Shown: positions 12,768 through 25,059, numbered from the stretch's first letter. The stretch: 64,000 nucleotides of DNA from Gigaspora margarita (GCA_009809945.1 WTPW01000013.1:2406-66405), one strand, 5' to 3'. Program-made: numbers and translations. Notes: generated by a model from the sequence alone, not told the origin.

Positions 12768-13274
12768 TCACTTTTTCTCTTTGTTTACTTTAAGCTTTCT
12801 TTTTTTCTCATCTAGGAAATCATCAGCATCTGACTCATAAGAATTTTCTTTTCCTTTTTCTGTAGGGTAAGAAGCACCACACCATTCGATACTAGAATTA
12901 CTAGATTCCCCTGAGTCTAGTTCAGCGTATAACAAGGGAAGGGCGGTAGCAACTTTCTTTACAGAGTTGAAATTCTCATTTAAGAGGACCCTTTCATCTC
13001 GCAAAGTTTCTATAGTTGGAAAGGGTGCAGGTTTTTCTGTCGAAGAGGAAGAGGTAGTATTGTAATAAACTATTGCAGGTAAATTATTTGGATTTGGTAG
13101 GGGTATAGGGAACTCTTTTCGCTTATATAAACGGTGTAGAGTGGATTTTGATTTAAGAATTGTACTAGGGCACAAATTTTTAAATGAAATTGTTTCTCCA
13201 GAAGTAAATGAGACATCAATAGCATTTAGAGCAGTAGATGCTTCTGGGCTTAATTGAAGTTTAAGTAGGGTCAT
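12768..13274 (-). CDS. Internal ORF between protease and RT of retrotransposon 1
   Basis: An open 168-codon stretch has an acidic, Ser-rich C-terminal half ending in a Lys-rich tail. No catalytic motif is recognised. By position it is the variable linker between protease and reverse transcriptase of the same polyprotein, separated from both by lesions. It is unlikely to be an independent gene. Confidence 0.5.
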   Translation of the reverse strand: MTLLKLQLSPEASTALNAIDVSFTSGETISFKNLCPSTILKSKSTLHRLYKRKEFPIPLPNPNNLPAIVYYNTTSSSSTEKPAPFPTIETLRDERVLLNENFNSVKKVATALPLLYAELDSGESSNSSIEWCGASYPTEKGKENSYESDADDFLDEKKRKLKVNKEKK

Positions 13275-13468
13275 GCATTTAGTCAGGTCTGAAAAGGGGT
13301 CTTCTACTCTTGTGGCCTCAATCCGATTGGACGAATTTTCTACCTCGGTTGCGTAATCATAATTTTGATCTTCATCCTCAATTCCCGAATAATTATAAAT
13401 TTTTTCCTCTAACTCTTCATCTTCGAATTCTTCTTCGCTGTCTGTCCAATCTTCATCTAATTCATCTT

Positions 13469-13905
13469 CTACTTTTTCAGCATCATCCTTTTCATCCAGC
13501 CCTCAAACTTTAGTAGGCTAATTTTTCCCCAGAGGCTCGTGCGTAAGGAATTGAATTCCACTAGGGCAATAATTTCCTGTCCGTCCCAGGTAAGCATCAT
13601 TTCTGACTTGTTCCAATCTATCTTTGCTTGTACTTTTGATAACCAGTCATTGCCTATGATTGCATTATAAGAGTCAGCATCGGTAACGACAACGTCCACA
13701 GGGATTTCGATCCCCCCAATCATGAAAGGAAAGTTAGATATTTCACCGAGAGCTCTCTTACTTTCCCCGTGTATGCTGATCATATTAACAGCAGAGGGTC
13801 GTTCTATTTTTATTTCTAGATCTTTTAATAAATATGATGAGATGACACTGCCTGCAGAACTACTATCCACTATAAGCGGTATTGTTTAATTCAAAACTCG
13901 GGCAT
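13469..13905 (-). pseudogene. Aspartic protease region of retrotransposon 1
   Basis: The minus strand reads IPLIVDSSSAGSVIS, followed about 90 residues later by AIIGNDWLSK. This is the layout of a retropepsin with its second conserved Ile/Leu-Gly box. The active-site triad is normally Asp-Ser/Thr-Gly; here it is Asp-Ser-Ser, which would follow from one G to A change. An in-frame stop a few codons upstream (near 13885) separates it from the preceding frame. The role was polyprotein cleavage, and the copy is predicted inactive. Confidence 0.75.
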
Positions 13906-14121
13906 CACAGTACAAAGCGGTTGATTTTTGGCCTTTGGATATATTAATATTAGCTTTTACATTTCTCTTTTGTGGGCTCTTCTTTTTGTGTAAGCTCCTT
14001 ATCAATTCCTTTCCTAAGGAAGGTACTGCCCGTATGAGCTGGCTGAATATAATGTTAGCTTGTTTGTCCCTTAAGTCCGTTATTATAGAATAAGGAGTCA
14101 CCAAGGAAGAAATCTGGGGCA

Positions 14122-15640
14122 TTACGTCCTCTGGTACTTTTCTACGCACCACCGGGACCTGTTTAAGCTTAGCGGGGCAGTTTCCTGATTAAATTTTTTA
14201 TTAATATCTTCTTTATTGGCTCCTTCCTTTTCTTTGACTTCTTCCTGTTCTAACATTTGCTCTAGCATTTCTTCCATATCAGGTTCGATATCCCCTTCTT
14301 CTTCTCTACGGCGCTTATGTTGGTGCTTATTGGTTCGGATACCTCCTGCGAAGAACAGTACGTCAATATCCGAAATATTTACATAAGTGAGTTGGTTACT
14401 TTGGTCTGAACTAGTAGAATTATTAACCGTAGGTAATTTGGCAGCAAGAGATAAAAGAGCTTGTAAAGCGTCTTGTTGCTGATTAACAGGATTATTATTA
14501 GGATGCAAATTAGCATTTGTAAAGGGTGATGAGTTTGGCACATTGACTGACGAGAGATTCAGTGGAACTATTTGAGTAAAATTGGATCCCGGATTGAAGG
14601 GCAAATTCAAAGTGGTATAGTTTTGAGCAGTGTCAGGTACGGAATTCGAATAAGGCATCATACGGCAATTTCTACTAATATGACCATTTTTTCTACATTA
14701 AAACAAACTAATTGAGAAAAATTTCCTAACGGAGGGGGTCAACGCTCTTGCAGCTGCTGTAACATTTTATTGACAGCTTCAGTTAATTTATCAATAGCAG
14801 CATTAGACGTAGTAGGCAGCGTAGATATTTCCATATGAGGAAGAAATTGGAACGAATAAAGAGCATTCATAGCAGTTGAAGTAAAAGGCAAATTCTGCTG
14901 ATACACACTCTCATATGCTTTAGCGCGTTCGTAGGCTGCCTGTAAGGTATAGGCAGTAGACGGGGCTACAGCAAGCACAATTTTGGGTTTTAATCCGTTT
15001 AGAAAAATTTGAGCTTTCGCGGTATCCGGGTATTGATGACCCCCTGACTCTACTCGATGCAAAAGCTCTTGAATGGCTGTATGATAAGCATCAACATCTT
15101 CCTCAATTTGCTGTTTTCGCGTGGCCAATTGCGCAAACCACTTATCCTCAAGAGTTGGGGTCCAGAACTGGATAATAAAATTGGGTCAGATACTACGTTT
15201 TTGCTGGGCCAGATTATTCTATACATTGATGGGATTGGGTTGTCGTTAACACGTGGTCCACCACATGGCTGCTGACCCTTTTAAGTAGAAAACAATAACT
15301 GCAATTTTTCAGCCCTCGTTAATCAAATTAGTAGCAAAAGCCTTTTCAACTTCATCCAATCATGTCATAGGGTCTTAATCTCTGCCCGCAAAATCAGGGT
15401 ACGAGACCAAGTTTAGCTCTCAGTTGGGCACATTGATCTGTAGTGCAGGCGCAGCTTGCATTTGCTGAATTAGCAAGCCAATTTGTGCAGCTAAATTATT
15501 AATTGGATTATTCGGTATGAGTGGTTGAGCCAGATTCAGTTGCTGCGGAGGATTAACAGGATTTTGCTGCTGAAGTGGGTTTGGAGGATTTGCTATAGTT
15601 TTCTTCTTAGGGGGGTAAGTAAGCTTCTTCAGTTTGATAG
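14122..15640 (-). pseudogene. Gag region of retrotransposon 1
   Basis: Gag forms the particle that packages element RNA. The minus strand begins with a Gln/Asn/Pro-rich segment and then a retrotransposon-gag-like core (VSYPDFAG, then FYLKGSAAMWW, then TPTLEDKWFAQL and LHRVESGGHQYPD). A CCHC zinc knuckle around 14660-14705 reads CRKNGHISRNC. Its first Cys is out of frame through a one-base deletion. At least six premature stops occur between 15100 and 15460, several in TGA or TAA form where Trp or Gln would be expected. The distal part (14122-14661) is Asn/Glu-rich. Confidence 0.8.
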
Positions 15641-15693
15641 AGTTTTATTAAAAAAATATCCAAAGTTGTATAGGACGATTTATTATTCGATTC

Positions 15694-15709
15694 CACACAA
15701 TCGGCACCA
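15694..15709 (-). other. Candidate primer-binding site of retrotransposon 1
   Basis: Three bases inside the 5' LTR, the minus strand reads TGGTGCCGATTGTGTGG. It begins with TGG, as expected for pairing with a tRNA 3'-CCA end. Which tRNA it matches could not be decided by eye. Confidence 0.55.
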
Positions 15710-15711
15710 AA

Positions 15712-16783
15712 TGTAATGGTTGAATTGGGAGAGCTTCGAAACAATATAGTTTTAGTGCCAATTTATGCTCCAACCGATTACGGGGAGATATATATATTGA
15801 TAATATATAGGTCACGGGGTATATAAGGATCGACTATGAAATGCATGGAGAGCGAAGGAATGATTTATCACGAAATCACCACAATAAAAGAAAGACGTAG
15901 AGGCTGGGGATGCTAATATCAAAGATATCAATAAATTGATATCAATAAAATTAATATATATTATTATGCAGAAGAAAGGTAGGATCAAAATGGGTATCAA
16001 AGGGTTCGATATGATCAGACGTTTTATTCAGATTCTAATCAGGTGATAGTTATGTAGGTAAGTTTAAGAAATTTCTGTAGGTGTAGGGGTTTATTTGAGG
16101 GTTGAATTGGGTTTGAAGTCAACTATCAAGGTCAGTGGAATCTAAAAGAAACAACGTTCATTAATCGTATATCCAAACTATGAGTCTTTTCTATAGTTCT
16201 ATCAATAGGCCGATATGAATCACGTGAGCAATTTCAGAGAATTAACAAGGCTAGGTTACATGGAATTCGAGTCTTAATAAAACCGTTTCGAGGTTACAAG
16301 TTAATTCAGTCTGTCGAATTGAGTTACGAAGGGTTTATTAAATTTAAAGTCGAATTCAAAGATGATACAATTCAGATAAGTATAATTTATTCATATAAGC
16401 TTTTTTTGTAGTGGCGAGAACTGATGCGCTTTGTTAGAAATTTGAAAATTTATATACATTTTAATTTATTAGAGCGTTATGCGAAAATTATAGCGCTTCG
16501 CTAAAAATTAAGCATTACATTAAAATTTTGGCGTACCGTCAAGGTTTTAGTGTTATGCTAAACGACTAGCGTTATGCGAAAAAACTAGCGTTACATGTAT
16601 GATTACGCCACCCAGCCACTAATTACTTCCATTTTAGTATAATATATAAATGCAACATAATTTTAATGATAATACTAAATTCGTTTTTGATAAATAGAAA
16701 AGGAAATGAAATTTGAAATATGTATATAATAAAGAATCTTCCCTAATAAAAAAATAATAAAAATAAAAATTTAATTCGTTACA
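15712..16783 (-). repeat. 5' LTR of retrotransposon 1
   Basis: This is the partner of 7766-8837 and has identical length. It starts TGTAATGGTTGAATTGGGAG on the plus strand and ends TTCGTTACA. Substitutions relative to the other LTR are scattered, mostly transitions, and concentrated at CpG in the GCGTTA-type motifs near 16470-16600. As the element lies on the minus strand, this LTR would hold the promoter. Confidence 0.92.
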
Positions 16784-18927
16784 ATATGGTTAAGGTTGAG
16801 TTAGTTTGCATTGGAATTATTAATATTCTAACTAATGCATATTATTAATATTATTCATATCTCAGTTAAACTAATATCTACAAAGTGCACATAGTGAATG
16901 AAAGTGATTTCAAAAAATCATAGATGGCAAGTGAGGGTGTGAATAAGAATAATCACTTGTTTATCTGTCAATTATTTCTTTGTTTGAAATATTTTTAATC
17001 TATTTATATTTTTTTTTAAAAAAACTATAGAATTACATGATTTCTTAATAAAGCCAAAAAACCGCTACATATAATTTTTTTTGAAACCAAATAAACTATA
17101 CAGGCAAAAGTTACCCAATGATAAAATTTCATTGAAGAATTTAATAGAAAGAGAATTTGCTCAATTATAACTGAATAAATCAAAAAGCAATTATGAAATT
17201 ATTTGACCCATAAATAATTAATCAATACCTACAAATATGTTCTATTATTTGTAGTCATATATATTCTTTTTTTTCGTGGTAATCATATAAATGCAAATGC
17301 ATAGAATTATTAAACAAAAATTTTGCTAAAAATACATTTTACGAACGTAAGACAAACGTCACAGCTAAATAAGCCTTTTTTTGCAGTGATGCTTGAAATC
17401 TATTGGACTAAAAAAGAAAGTATGTTTAATTAGTTTTTATTCATTATACTTGATTCGATCTTTTTTTTTTATTCTTAAATTTGAGCTGATCTTTTTTGTT
17501 TTGTTCTTTTTTATCATACTTGAAACAAATTTTTATCGCTATGTATTACTTATAATGTTCGTGAGTCGTTCAATATAATGATAACAAACTAAGCCTTAGG
17601 AAATGCTATAGCAAGTATCTAAATATCAGGCCTACTGAATAATTGATTGTGAGGGTAATTTATTGCAATTATGAACCCAACTGATTAGTGACGCAGCACA
17701 TGGAATCATAATTGCAATTTTTACTGGGTTTGGAAAATGATAAAATATCTAATAATAGAATATAATTCGCATTTACTCATCAAAATGTAGTTTAAAAATA
17801 AATTTTATAATTTAAACAGCGAAAGCAAAAATTACGATTATAAACCTTTAAATAATGGTGGCTAATACTTATAAAATTCATTGTATAAGTGCGACAGAAG
17901 AACAGCACATACTCAAACAAGATGTAGAGATAGAAATCATTTAGTAATACAAGTTCACCATATTGAAAAATTTTATTAAATAATTTATGCAGCACTAAAT
18001 CATGCTCTGATAGTAGAAATAACTTGCTATGTTCAAGAAGCATAGAAGAAACTCGCATTTTTATGGAAAATCACTGGTAATAACATTTGTGTGATTGGCT
18101 AATTGATGTAGATCCAAACGTGATGATTGACCAATCAAATCAATTAAAAATTCTTTCGATACGCGAAATTACACGAAAAAATGAGTTTATTATTAATAAA
18201 AGTAAAGTATTTTTAATATTAAAGTAATTTTATTATCTTTTCAACCATTAGATTTTACTAAAAAAACGTTACAACCAACATGTTACTACTCCATAGTCTA
18301 TACTACTGTAATTAAATCACACCATCGTATTTATTATACTACGTATACTTATATGTGTCGTAGTTCGGGTAAACTAAATCGTGTTAAAGTATTCATAATG
18401 CATAGCCTGTTTAATAAATGTATAAAATTTTATGTTAGCATAACACTCACGGGTTTAACAATTTATAAATCTATTGTTTGGCTTCATAATTTGAACGTAG
18501 TAGAGACTCAATAAACTCTGCCAATTACCAAACGCCCTACCTTTGTTATTATGAAAACTTTCTGGGGAAAGCGATTGAAAACGATTAGAAAAGATTTTCT
18601 GCTAGAAACACTCAAAACGAAGAACTTTTACTTATAAATAGGGGTACCTTAAGTTTAACTTTTTATGGTTAAGCGGATAGTAAAATTGCCGGTTTTTAGA
18701 CTACAATCATATATCAAAATTTCAATTGCCCATATAAATAGTTTCTGTAACAATTATTTCAGAATCTATCGAATGCGAGTTTTTCCTATGCTTGTTCAAG
18801 AAAATGTAGATGTGTTTTACATGGTAATCACCAAAATTACTGACAACTTTGCTAAAATATAAAATTTACATTATATATTATTTGATATATTCAAATTTAG
18901 TTTGTATTTAGTATTTAAGCATCATAT

Positions 18928-18930
<3 letters not shown>
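16784..18930. other. Non-coding AT-rich stretch
   Basis: No gene is recognised. The segment around 16975-17080 (ATTTCTTTGTTTGAAATATT through AAAGCCAAAAAACCGCTACA) is repeated in diverged form at about 62760-62970, next to another LTR-like sequence. Small ORFs at 17393, 17792 and 18665 are isolated, hydrophobic or biased in composition, and show no domain. Confidence 0.45.

Positions 18931-18987
<57 letters not shown>
18931..18987. repeat. Poly-T tract, 57 bp
   Basis: An uninterrupted run of 57 T. Read on the minus strand this is a poly-A tail-like run, which could mark a retroposed sequence to its right. No matching target duplication or retrogene was found. Homopolymers this long are also prone to length error in assembly. 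Confidence 0.9.
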
Positions 18988-18989
<2 letters not shown>

Positions 18990-19306
18990 CAGGAATTATG
19001 TTTCTGCAACCGCATATAGATTCCTAATTTCGAATGACACATATCAAATAATACTGACATAAATTGAAAATGACATAGAATATATATACAGTCTATAATA
19101 ATCTATATTGCAAATTTTACATAATCACTTTGAATTTGAAAAAATTAATTAATAAATTTATAAAAAATACTTCTATTTAAACAGATCATAATAAAATTTT
19201 TATAATCATATATTTTTTGCATAAAACAAACTATTATAATTGATTATAGAATAATATGCCTATAAATATATATATATATAATCTTTTTAAAAAAATACCT
19301 AATATA

Positions 19307-20088
19307 GGCTGGTGCAAAAATGTAAATACACGATAGCTAAAAATTTACATTGTCTATATATAAAAGTTATTTATATAAGCTATTTATTTAAATTTTTTTA
19401 TACTAAATAAAGTAGGTTTTGAGCTATATTTTAATATATTTATTATTATTATTTTATAGACATTTTATTAAGTAATAAATTTTTAAAAAATTTTAATTTT
19501 TTCTTAAAAAAATGTATTCTTTTCAGAAAAAAATTATTTTTGCTACAAATATACAATATTATAAGTTTAAATGAATTAAATAGATTCTATATACATGCTA
19601 AATATATGGATTAGTAGTTATTGAATTATTAATTTTTAAAATTTATTATCAATTTACTATATAATGCAAAAATTGTGCAAAATTTACTTTAGTAATTTTG
19701 TAAAACATAGTAATTTCAAAATAAATTTCAAAAATTCATATCTTAACAACTACTAATTCAATTAAGCTAAAATTTTAATTGTATATTCAGCATATATATA
19801 GCAATGTACTTGCTTAGTACAAACTTTTAAAGTTGCATATTGGTGGCGAAAATGTTTTTTTTCTGAAAAGAATGCTTTTTTTTTGATAAAAAAATTGAAT
19901 TTTTAAAAAATTATTACTCAATAAAATGTCTATAAAATAAAATAATGATAACAAATATATTAAAAAATAGCTCAAACCCTACTTTATTTGGTATAAATAA
20001 GTTGTAAATAAATAGCTTTATATAAAACTTTTATATGTAGACAATGTAAATTTTTAGCTGTCATGTATCTACATTTTTGCACCGTCCC
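19307..20088. mobile_element. 782-bp element with ~270-bp terminal inverted repeats
   Basis: The left end GGCTGGTGCAAAAATGTA and the inverse of the right end GGGACGGTGCAAAAATGTA are the start of long inverted repeats. They run through CTAAAAATTTACATTGTCTA, the TACTTTATTTGGTATA block and CTTTTCAGAAAAAAA, leaving a centre of about 240 bp. ATA flanks both ends, consistent with a TA-type target (Tc1/mariner-like) or a 3-bp duplication. No transposase is present. Confidence 0.75.
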
Positions 20089-20101
20089 ATAAATTATAAT
20101 T

Positions 20102-20136
20102 TATGCAGCATTTATTTATTTATTTATTTATTTATT
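20102..20136. repeat. (TTTA)n microsatellite
   Basis: About eight tandem TTTA units lie just beyond the long-TIR element. Confidence 0.85.
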
Positions 20137-21776
20137 ATAACAAAAATAACAATTTAACGAATAATTCATTCATTAAGCTTTGTTTATACAGAATATCAAT
20201 TGGCTCCATATAAAGAAACCTATATAACAACCTCTAATTCAAAAATTTATAATTGTTCAATATAAAAGCACTAGGGTCCTTAGTAAAAGTAATTTGACGA
20301 GCGAAGTATTCTTGAAAATTTTCGAGCCGTCTACTTTGATTTTCCAAATGAAAATTAACTTCATACAGTAAAACTTTATTGTTATATTAGCAAATATATT
20401 ACATTAACGTTAAATCGGAGTATTGGTTTTTTATTATTGATATACAATTTTCGAAAATTGATTCGCAAAACTCTGCCATATTATGTCACAATACAGTATG
20501 TATTTATTTTGCAATCTGTGAGCCAAAGCAGCGCTTATCATTAATATTAAATATATAAACATCTATTTAGACGCAAAAATATTATATTAAAACTGTGACA
20601 TTTTGTAAAGTTGGTGTATTATGTATTCAGTTTATAAATTATTTAAAAAAATTGTAGAGTTAGTACTGTAGTTTATCTAATATTACAAATAATATCATTA
20701 CACCATTAACAAATCCAAAAATTAGAGATAACGTTACACAAACTCCAATAAAACCTAGCATTTGAACCGATATGTATTTTGCAGAGAATAGGATTGAGTC
20801 TTGTTAATTCGCCATGTTATAAACGTTTTCCTAAAAACTATAACAGATAATGTATTTTGAATTTGTATCTTTTTTATTATGTTTTTACTTACCCTAATTC
20901 ATTTCGTCTGATATAAAAACCTTTTTGGTGTAAGTTTGTATCTTAACTGCATAGTCCAGCCATATGTATTAATATAATAGTTAGGAAAATTTTTTACAAA
21001 TATGAGCAAACAGAGAACTATAAAATTTTTTAAAAGGATACAATCATCATAAGAAAGCTGTTTGTGAATATTTTGATTCCCTGAAAAAGTAAAAATTAAA
21101 ATTTACTGGGTATAATAAAAAATGATAGTATGTTGTACAGTATAATACTGTATATTGTTAGTATTATACTATCCTATTCGCATAATATTGTCATGATATA
21201 ATACGGTATCAAGTATATTAAGAGCCCTAGGCATGTCAATTGTGGCATGATTATTTTTTTTTATCCGCCTCCACAACCCTAAATAACAAGTGTTTAAAAA
21301 ATTCAGACTTTTTAAGTGTGGCTTAACATTTAAATATACATTCAAAATTCATCGTATCATGCACGAAAGAAGAACTATACATACTAAATTTAAAAAAATC
21401 CAGACTTTTTAAGTGTTGCTTAACGTTTAAATATACTTTCAAAATTCATTGTATCGGTGCGACAAAAGAACTATACATACTAAACAAGATAGGAAAGCAA
21501 GTTCTCTAATTAAGCAATCGGACGCGGATTCGAAAAAAAGAATTGATCGTAATAAGTCATGTACTTGCAAAAAAAATTATAAATAAAGGATTTGTTTTAC
21601 TTGATATATACATAAATTCCTATTAGATTTACTAAAATATACATTTAAAATATACATAATATTTGAATTTATTCATTTGATTATGCAAATTTAGTTTGTA
21701 CTTAAGCATGAAGTAGTTTATTTTTTTCGACTTAAGTTTTTTTTTAAAAGTCAAATTTCATGTAAAAAATACATAT

Positions 21777-21852
21777 AGGTTCTTTCACAGCAAAACCATG
21801 CTCAGAGTATATATGTTTTATATACTCTAAGCATGGTGCTGTGAAGGAACCT
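21777..21852. repeat. Hairpin, ~33-bp arms (copy A)
   Basis: AGGTTCTTTCACAGC ... GCTGTGAAGGAACCT form near-perfect arms around a TGTTT-like loop, with AGAGTATATA/TATATACTCT at the inner stem. The counterpart in copy B (37347-37413) keeps the inner stem but has decayed on its outer right arm. It may be a small foldback element predating the duplication or an RNA hairpin downstream of the BTB-LRR gene. Confidence 0.7.
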
Positions 21853-22483
21853 ACACATTATCTGGCAGGTAATATGTATACTCTTACAGAAAAAATTTGC
21901 AAAATTATGTGATAAATTCTTATTAATTTTAATATAAAAATCTGCGAAAGTACTGTAGTATAAAAATTCTTTCCATAAGTATATAAGCCATACCTGCCAG
22001 AAAAACTAGTTATATGCGTTATATACGGATCATGGACATCGACAGTATAATAACAACACACGGGGTTTTCGGCCACATGCTCTTGCTATCATCCTGCTGA
22101 TTGCCATGTATCCGTCAAACCATTCCAGATAACTAGAAAGTATAGGCAAAATTAATTATCTTATTATTCATTAATTGACATATCACTGTGTTTCAAATAG
22201 GTTTGTTTATTTACTTTTAGGTAGATATAAAATTTATATTCTGTAATAAATGTATATTTAATTTAAAATAGTTATTTATCAAATTACAGTATTAAATTTT
22301 CAATAGTAACATGGTCTATCACTCTCTCTCTAATTTAAATGAAAATAGTAAATTTATAATGGGTTTATGTTTGAACTATATTTCTTATTATGTATATAAT
22401 TAATCAATTTACTTTGATGTTTAACTTGTTATTTCAACTTAATTCACAATTTTTTACAGCAGTACGTACATTTTTAATTTAGT

Positions 22484-24418
22484 TTAAAATAGATAATTTA
22501 GATCATCAGGTTTTAATTTAAAATTAATAGAAGTACGTCGAATATCCAAATTAGTCAACGTGGTATTCTTGCTAAGTGCATCAGTTAATACTTTTACTCC
22601 TTCTGATCCAAGTGAATTCGATTCAAGATTCAAATCTTTCAACGTGGAGTTCCTGCAAAGTGCATCAGCTAATGCTTTTCCTTCTTTTGATCCAAGTTCA
22701 TTATATCTAAGATTCAAAGAAGTCAGCGAGGAGTTCTTGCAAAGTGCATTAGCTAATACTTTTCCTCCGTCGGATCCAAGTTTATTCGAACCAAGATCTA
22801 AAGAAGTAAGTGTGGTGTTCCAGCAAAGTGCATATGCTAACGCTTTTCCTCCTTCTGATCTAAGATTATTACAAGCAAGATTCAAAGAAGTCAGCGTGGA
22901 GTTCTTGCAAAGTGCATCAGCTAATTCTTTTCCTACTTTTGATCCAAGATGATTATTATAAAGATTCAAAAAAGTCAGTGTAGTGTTCCTGCAAAGTGCA
23001 TTTGCTAACGTTTTTCCACCTTGTGATCCAAGTTTATTACAAGAAAGATTCAACGAAGTCAGCGAGGAGTTCTTACAAAGTGCATCTACTAATGCTTTTC
23101 CTCCTTTAGATCCAAGGTTATTCCAACTAAGAATCAAATCTTTCAGTGTAGAGTTCTTGCAAAGTGCATCTGCTATTGCTTTTCCTCCTTCTGATCCAAG
23201 ATTATTACTTCGAAGATTCAAAGAAGTCAGTGTGGTGTTCCTGCAAAGTGCATCAGCTAAAGCTTTTCCTCCTTCCAATCCAAGATTATTCGCAACAAGA
23301 TTCAAAGAAGTCAATGTGGTGTTCCTGCAAAGTGCATCGGCTAATGCTTTTCCTTCTTCTGACTTAAGTTGATTAGAACCAAGGTTTAAAGAAGTCAGGG
23401 TAGAGCTCTTGCAAAGTACATCAGCTAATGCTTTTACTCCTTTTGATCCAAGAACATTACTTTCAAGATTCAAAGATGTCAGTGTGGTGTTCCTGCAAAG
23501 TGCATCAGCTAATGCTTTTCCTCCTTTTGACCCAAGATCATTACTTTCAAGATTCAAAGAAATTAGTGTGGTGTTCCTGCAAAGTGCATCAGCTAATGCT
23601 TCTCCTCCTTCTGATCCAATTTTATTATAACTAAGACTCAAATCTTTCAACGTGGAGTTCTTGCAAAGTGCATCTGCTAATGCTTTCACTCCAGATATCT
23701 CGGCATAAATGATCCCAAGTCCATTATAACTAAGATTTAAGGAAGTTAACGTGGTGTTCTTGCAAAGCACCATTAATAATTCGTTTATTTGATATAGCCC
23801 ATATCTATAACGAGAAAGATCCCATTTTGAAGCATTTTCTTGATCTTCAGCACTATGCGGGCAGTTTTTGAGAATTTCTTCATAAAATTCAAATGCTTTG
23901 AGAAATTTACCTTGCTTAAAATATCCAAACGCTTCATTTTTCAAATCTTTTTTAACTTGCTGACTAATTTCAAATAACCCAATTTCATCAGCTGCAATAA
24001 AAATGTCAAAAAGGCTAACTTCATTATTATTGGAAAATGTTCCTGTATAAATATAACTATTAATTTTATAGAAATAAAAACAATATTTCAATTTAACGTC
24101 GTAAAAAGCATTGTATTTATACATATATTAATTTACAAAAATTGAATCAAAATGTAACTTAAAAATGTAACCTTACTTTATAAGAATTTCAAACACAGGA
24201 GGAGAAATATTTGGTTTATCGAAAATTATAATTCCATTTTCTCTCTTTGCCCATCGTGATGATAATGCAACTTTAAAGTAATTGGATCTTGCTGATAAGA
24301 TAATAGAATGAGCTTTAAATTCTCTAATATTTGGTCTTTCACCAACTTTAATTTTTACATCAAAATCTTTAGGGGTTTCAAGCAAATTTGAAAAACTTTG
24401 AATAGGTTCATTATCCAT
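22484..24418 (-). CDS. BTB-LRR protein A (2 exons, 604 aa)
   Basis: Exon 1 (24418-24177) starts MDNEPIQSFSNLLE and encodes a BTB/POZ fold: DFDVKIKVGE, FKAHSIILSARS, FKVALSS, IFDKPNISPPVFEILI. An intron with GTAAGG donor and AG acceptor (24176-24057, 120 bp) joins in phase to YIYTGTF in exon 2 (24056-22484). The summed length is 605 codons including the stop. Residues about 110-150 form a TPR-like helical pair (AFGYFKQGKFLKAFEFYEEI). They are followed by 15 ribonuclease-inhibitor-type LRRs of 28 residues, pattern LxSLNLxxNxLGSxGGKALADAL. BTB domains often recruit Cullin-3 ligases and LRRs bind ligands; both are family knowledge. It is head-to-head with the kinase remnant at 25956. The gene looks intact. 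Confidence 0.88.
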
Positions 24419-24508
24419 GTTTATTATGAATAAAAATTATGAATAAAAATAATCAATAAGTACGTACGTACGATTTACACCGAACCTTAAAATTTGATGA
24501 AATTAATG

Positions 24509-25011
24509 CGGAGTGATAATAGAGAAGCGGTCACACAGCCACAACAGCAGCCCAAACGCCCATGCATGTGAAGATCAAACGATTCGGGAAAAAATCTATG
24601 CATGCGTGATTAACACATGTCAGAGCGTACGCACCGGCGTAATTCAAACAACTGTCATGTAAGTATAAGAACAAAGGGCGGGCATAATTTATCCGGTAGC
24701 GCCAAAGTCGAGAAAATTCTCTTTCCCCACCCAACACTCCCAGTTAAGGAACACGTGATTCTATTATTTCTACACCCAGCCGGCTCGCTGCGGCGAGCGG
24801 GAAACCACCGGCTGTTCCCACGGCGACCCCCAGTGCAATCACGATTGCTACTTTCGCGGGTGGTCATTGCTGTTCCGGCCAATCCGGCCGTCTTTTCACT
24901 CTGCTGCTCTTGTATTCAGCTAACTTTCAATAAAAAATCAACACGGCCTAAATTACCGCTGGCATGATCCAAAATAAAGTACGATTGATGTGTAACGTGA
25001 TTCTTTTCGAA
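24509..25011. other. GC-richer insert in copy A, absent from copy B
   Basis: Between TTTGATGAAATTAA and AATGCTGTATCATG, copy A holds about 500 bp missing from copy B near 40250-40270. The middle (about 24520-24965) is close to half G+C, against about a quarter around it, with motifs such as GCTGCGGCGAGCGGG. It includes AGTATAAGAAC and TTCAATAAAAAATC, which look like a TATA-like and a polyadenylation-type signal, so a solo LTR is one reading. No clean target duplication or TG...CA ends were found. ORFs on both strands here have no recognised domain. Confidence 0.6.
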
Positions 25012-25059
25012 TGCTGTATCATGTAGTACATGTAGCACATACGTATACGACAGTACGAC

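Larger units (their letters stand above)
7766..16783 (-). mobile_element. Ty3/Gypsy-type LTR retrotransposon 1 (decayed, 9.0 kb)
   Basis: Two 1072-bp direct LTRs (7766-8837 and 15712-16783) bound minus-strand remnants in the order gag, protease, reverse transcriptase/RNase H, integrase. The domain order, with integrase after RNase H, places it in Ty3/Gypsy. The flanks ATAT/ATAT fit a 4-bp target duplication. Stops and frameshifts interrupt every coding block, so the copy is not autonomous. Several stops sit in conserved motifs and look like TGG to TGA or CAG to TAG changes. LTR differences are mainly A/G and C/T, many at CpG. Element 2 (48453-57939) is a different family with no shared LTR sequence. 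Confidence 0.93.

Noticed and set aside
22560-23634. Plus-strand ORFs (64-130 codons) antisense to the BTB-LRR gene A
   Set aside because: The 84-bp LRR unit is a multiple of three, so an antisense frame stays open through every unit. Composition (repeated SASANAFPP-like words) mirrors the sense repeats. The same happens at 38082-39408 and 60503-61325.
24617-24967. ORFs of 75-116 codons on both strands in the GC-richer island
   Set aside because: GC-rich DNA has few stop codons, so open frames arise by chance. No domain, and three frames are open together.
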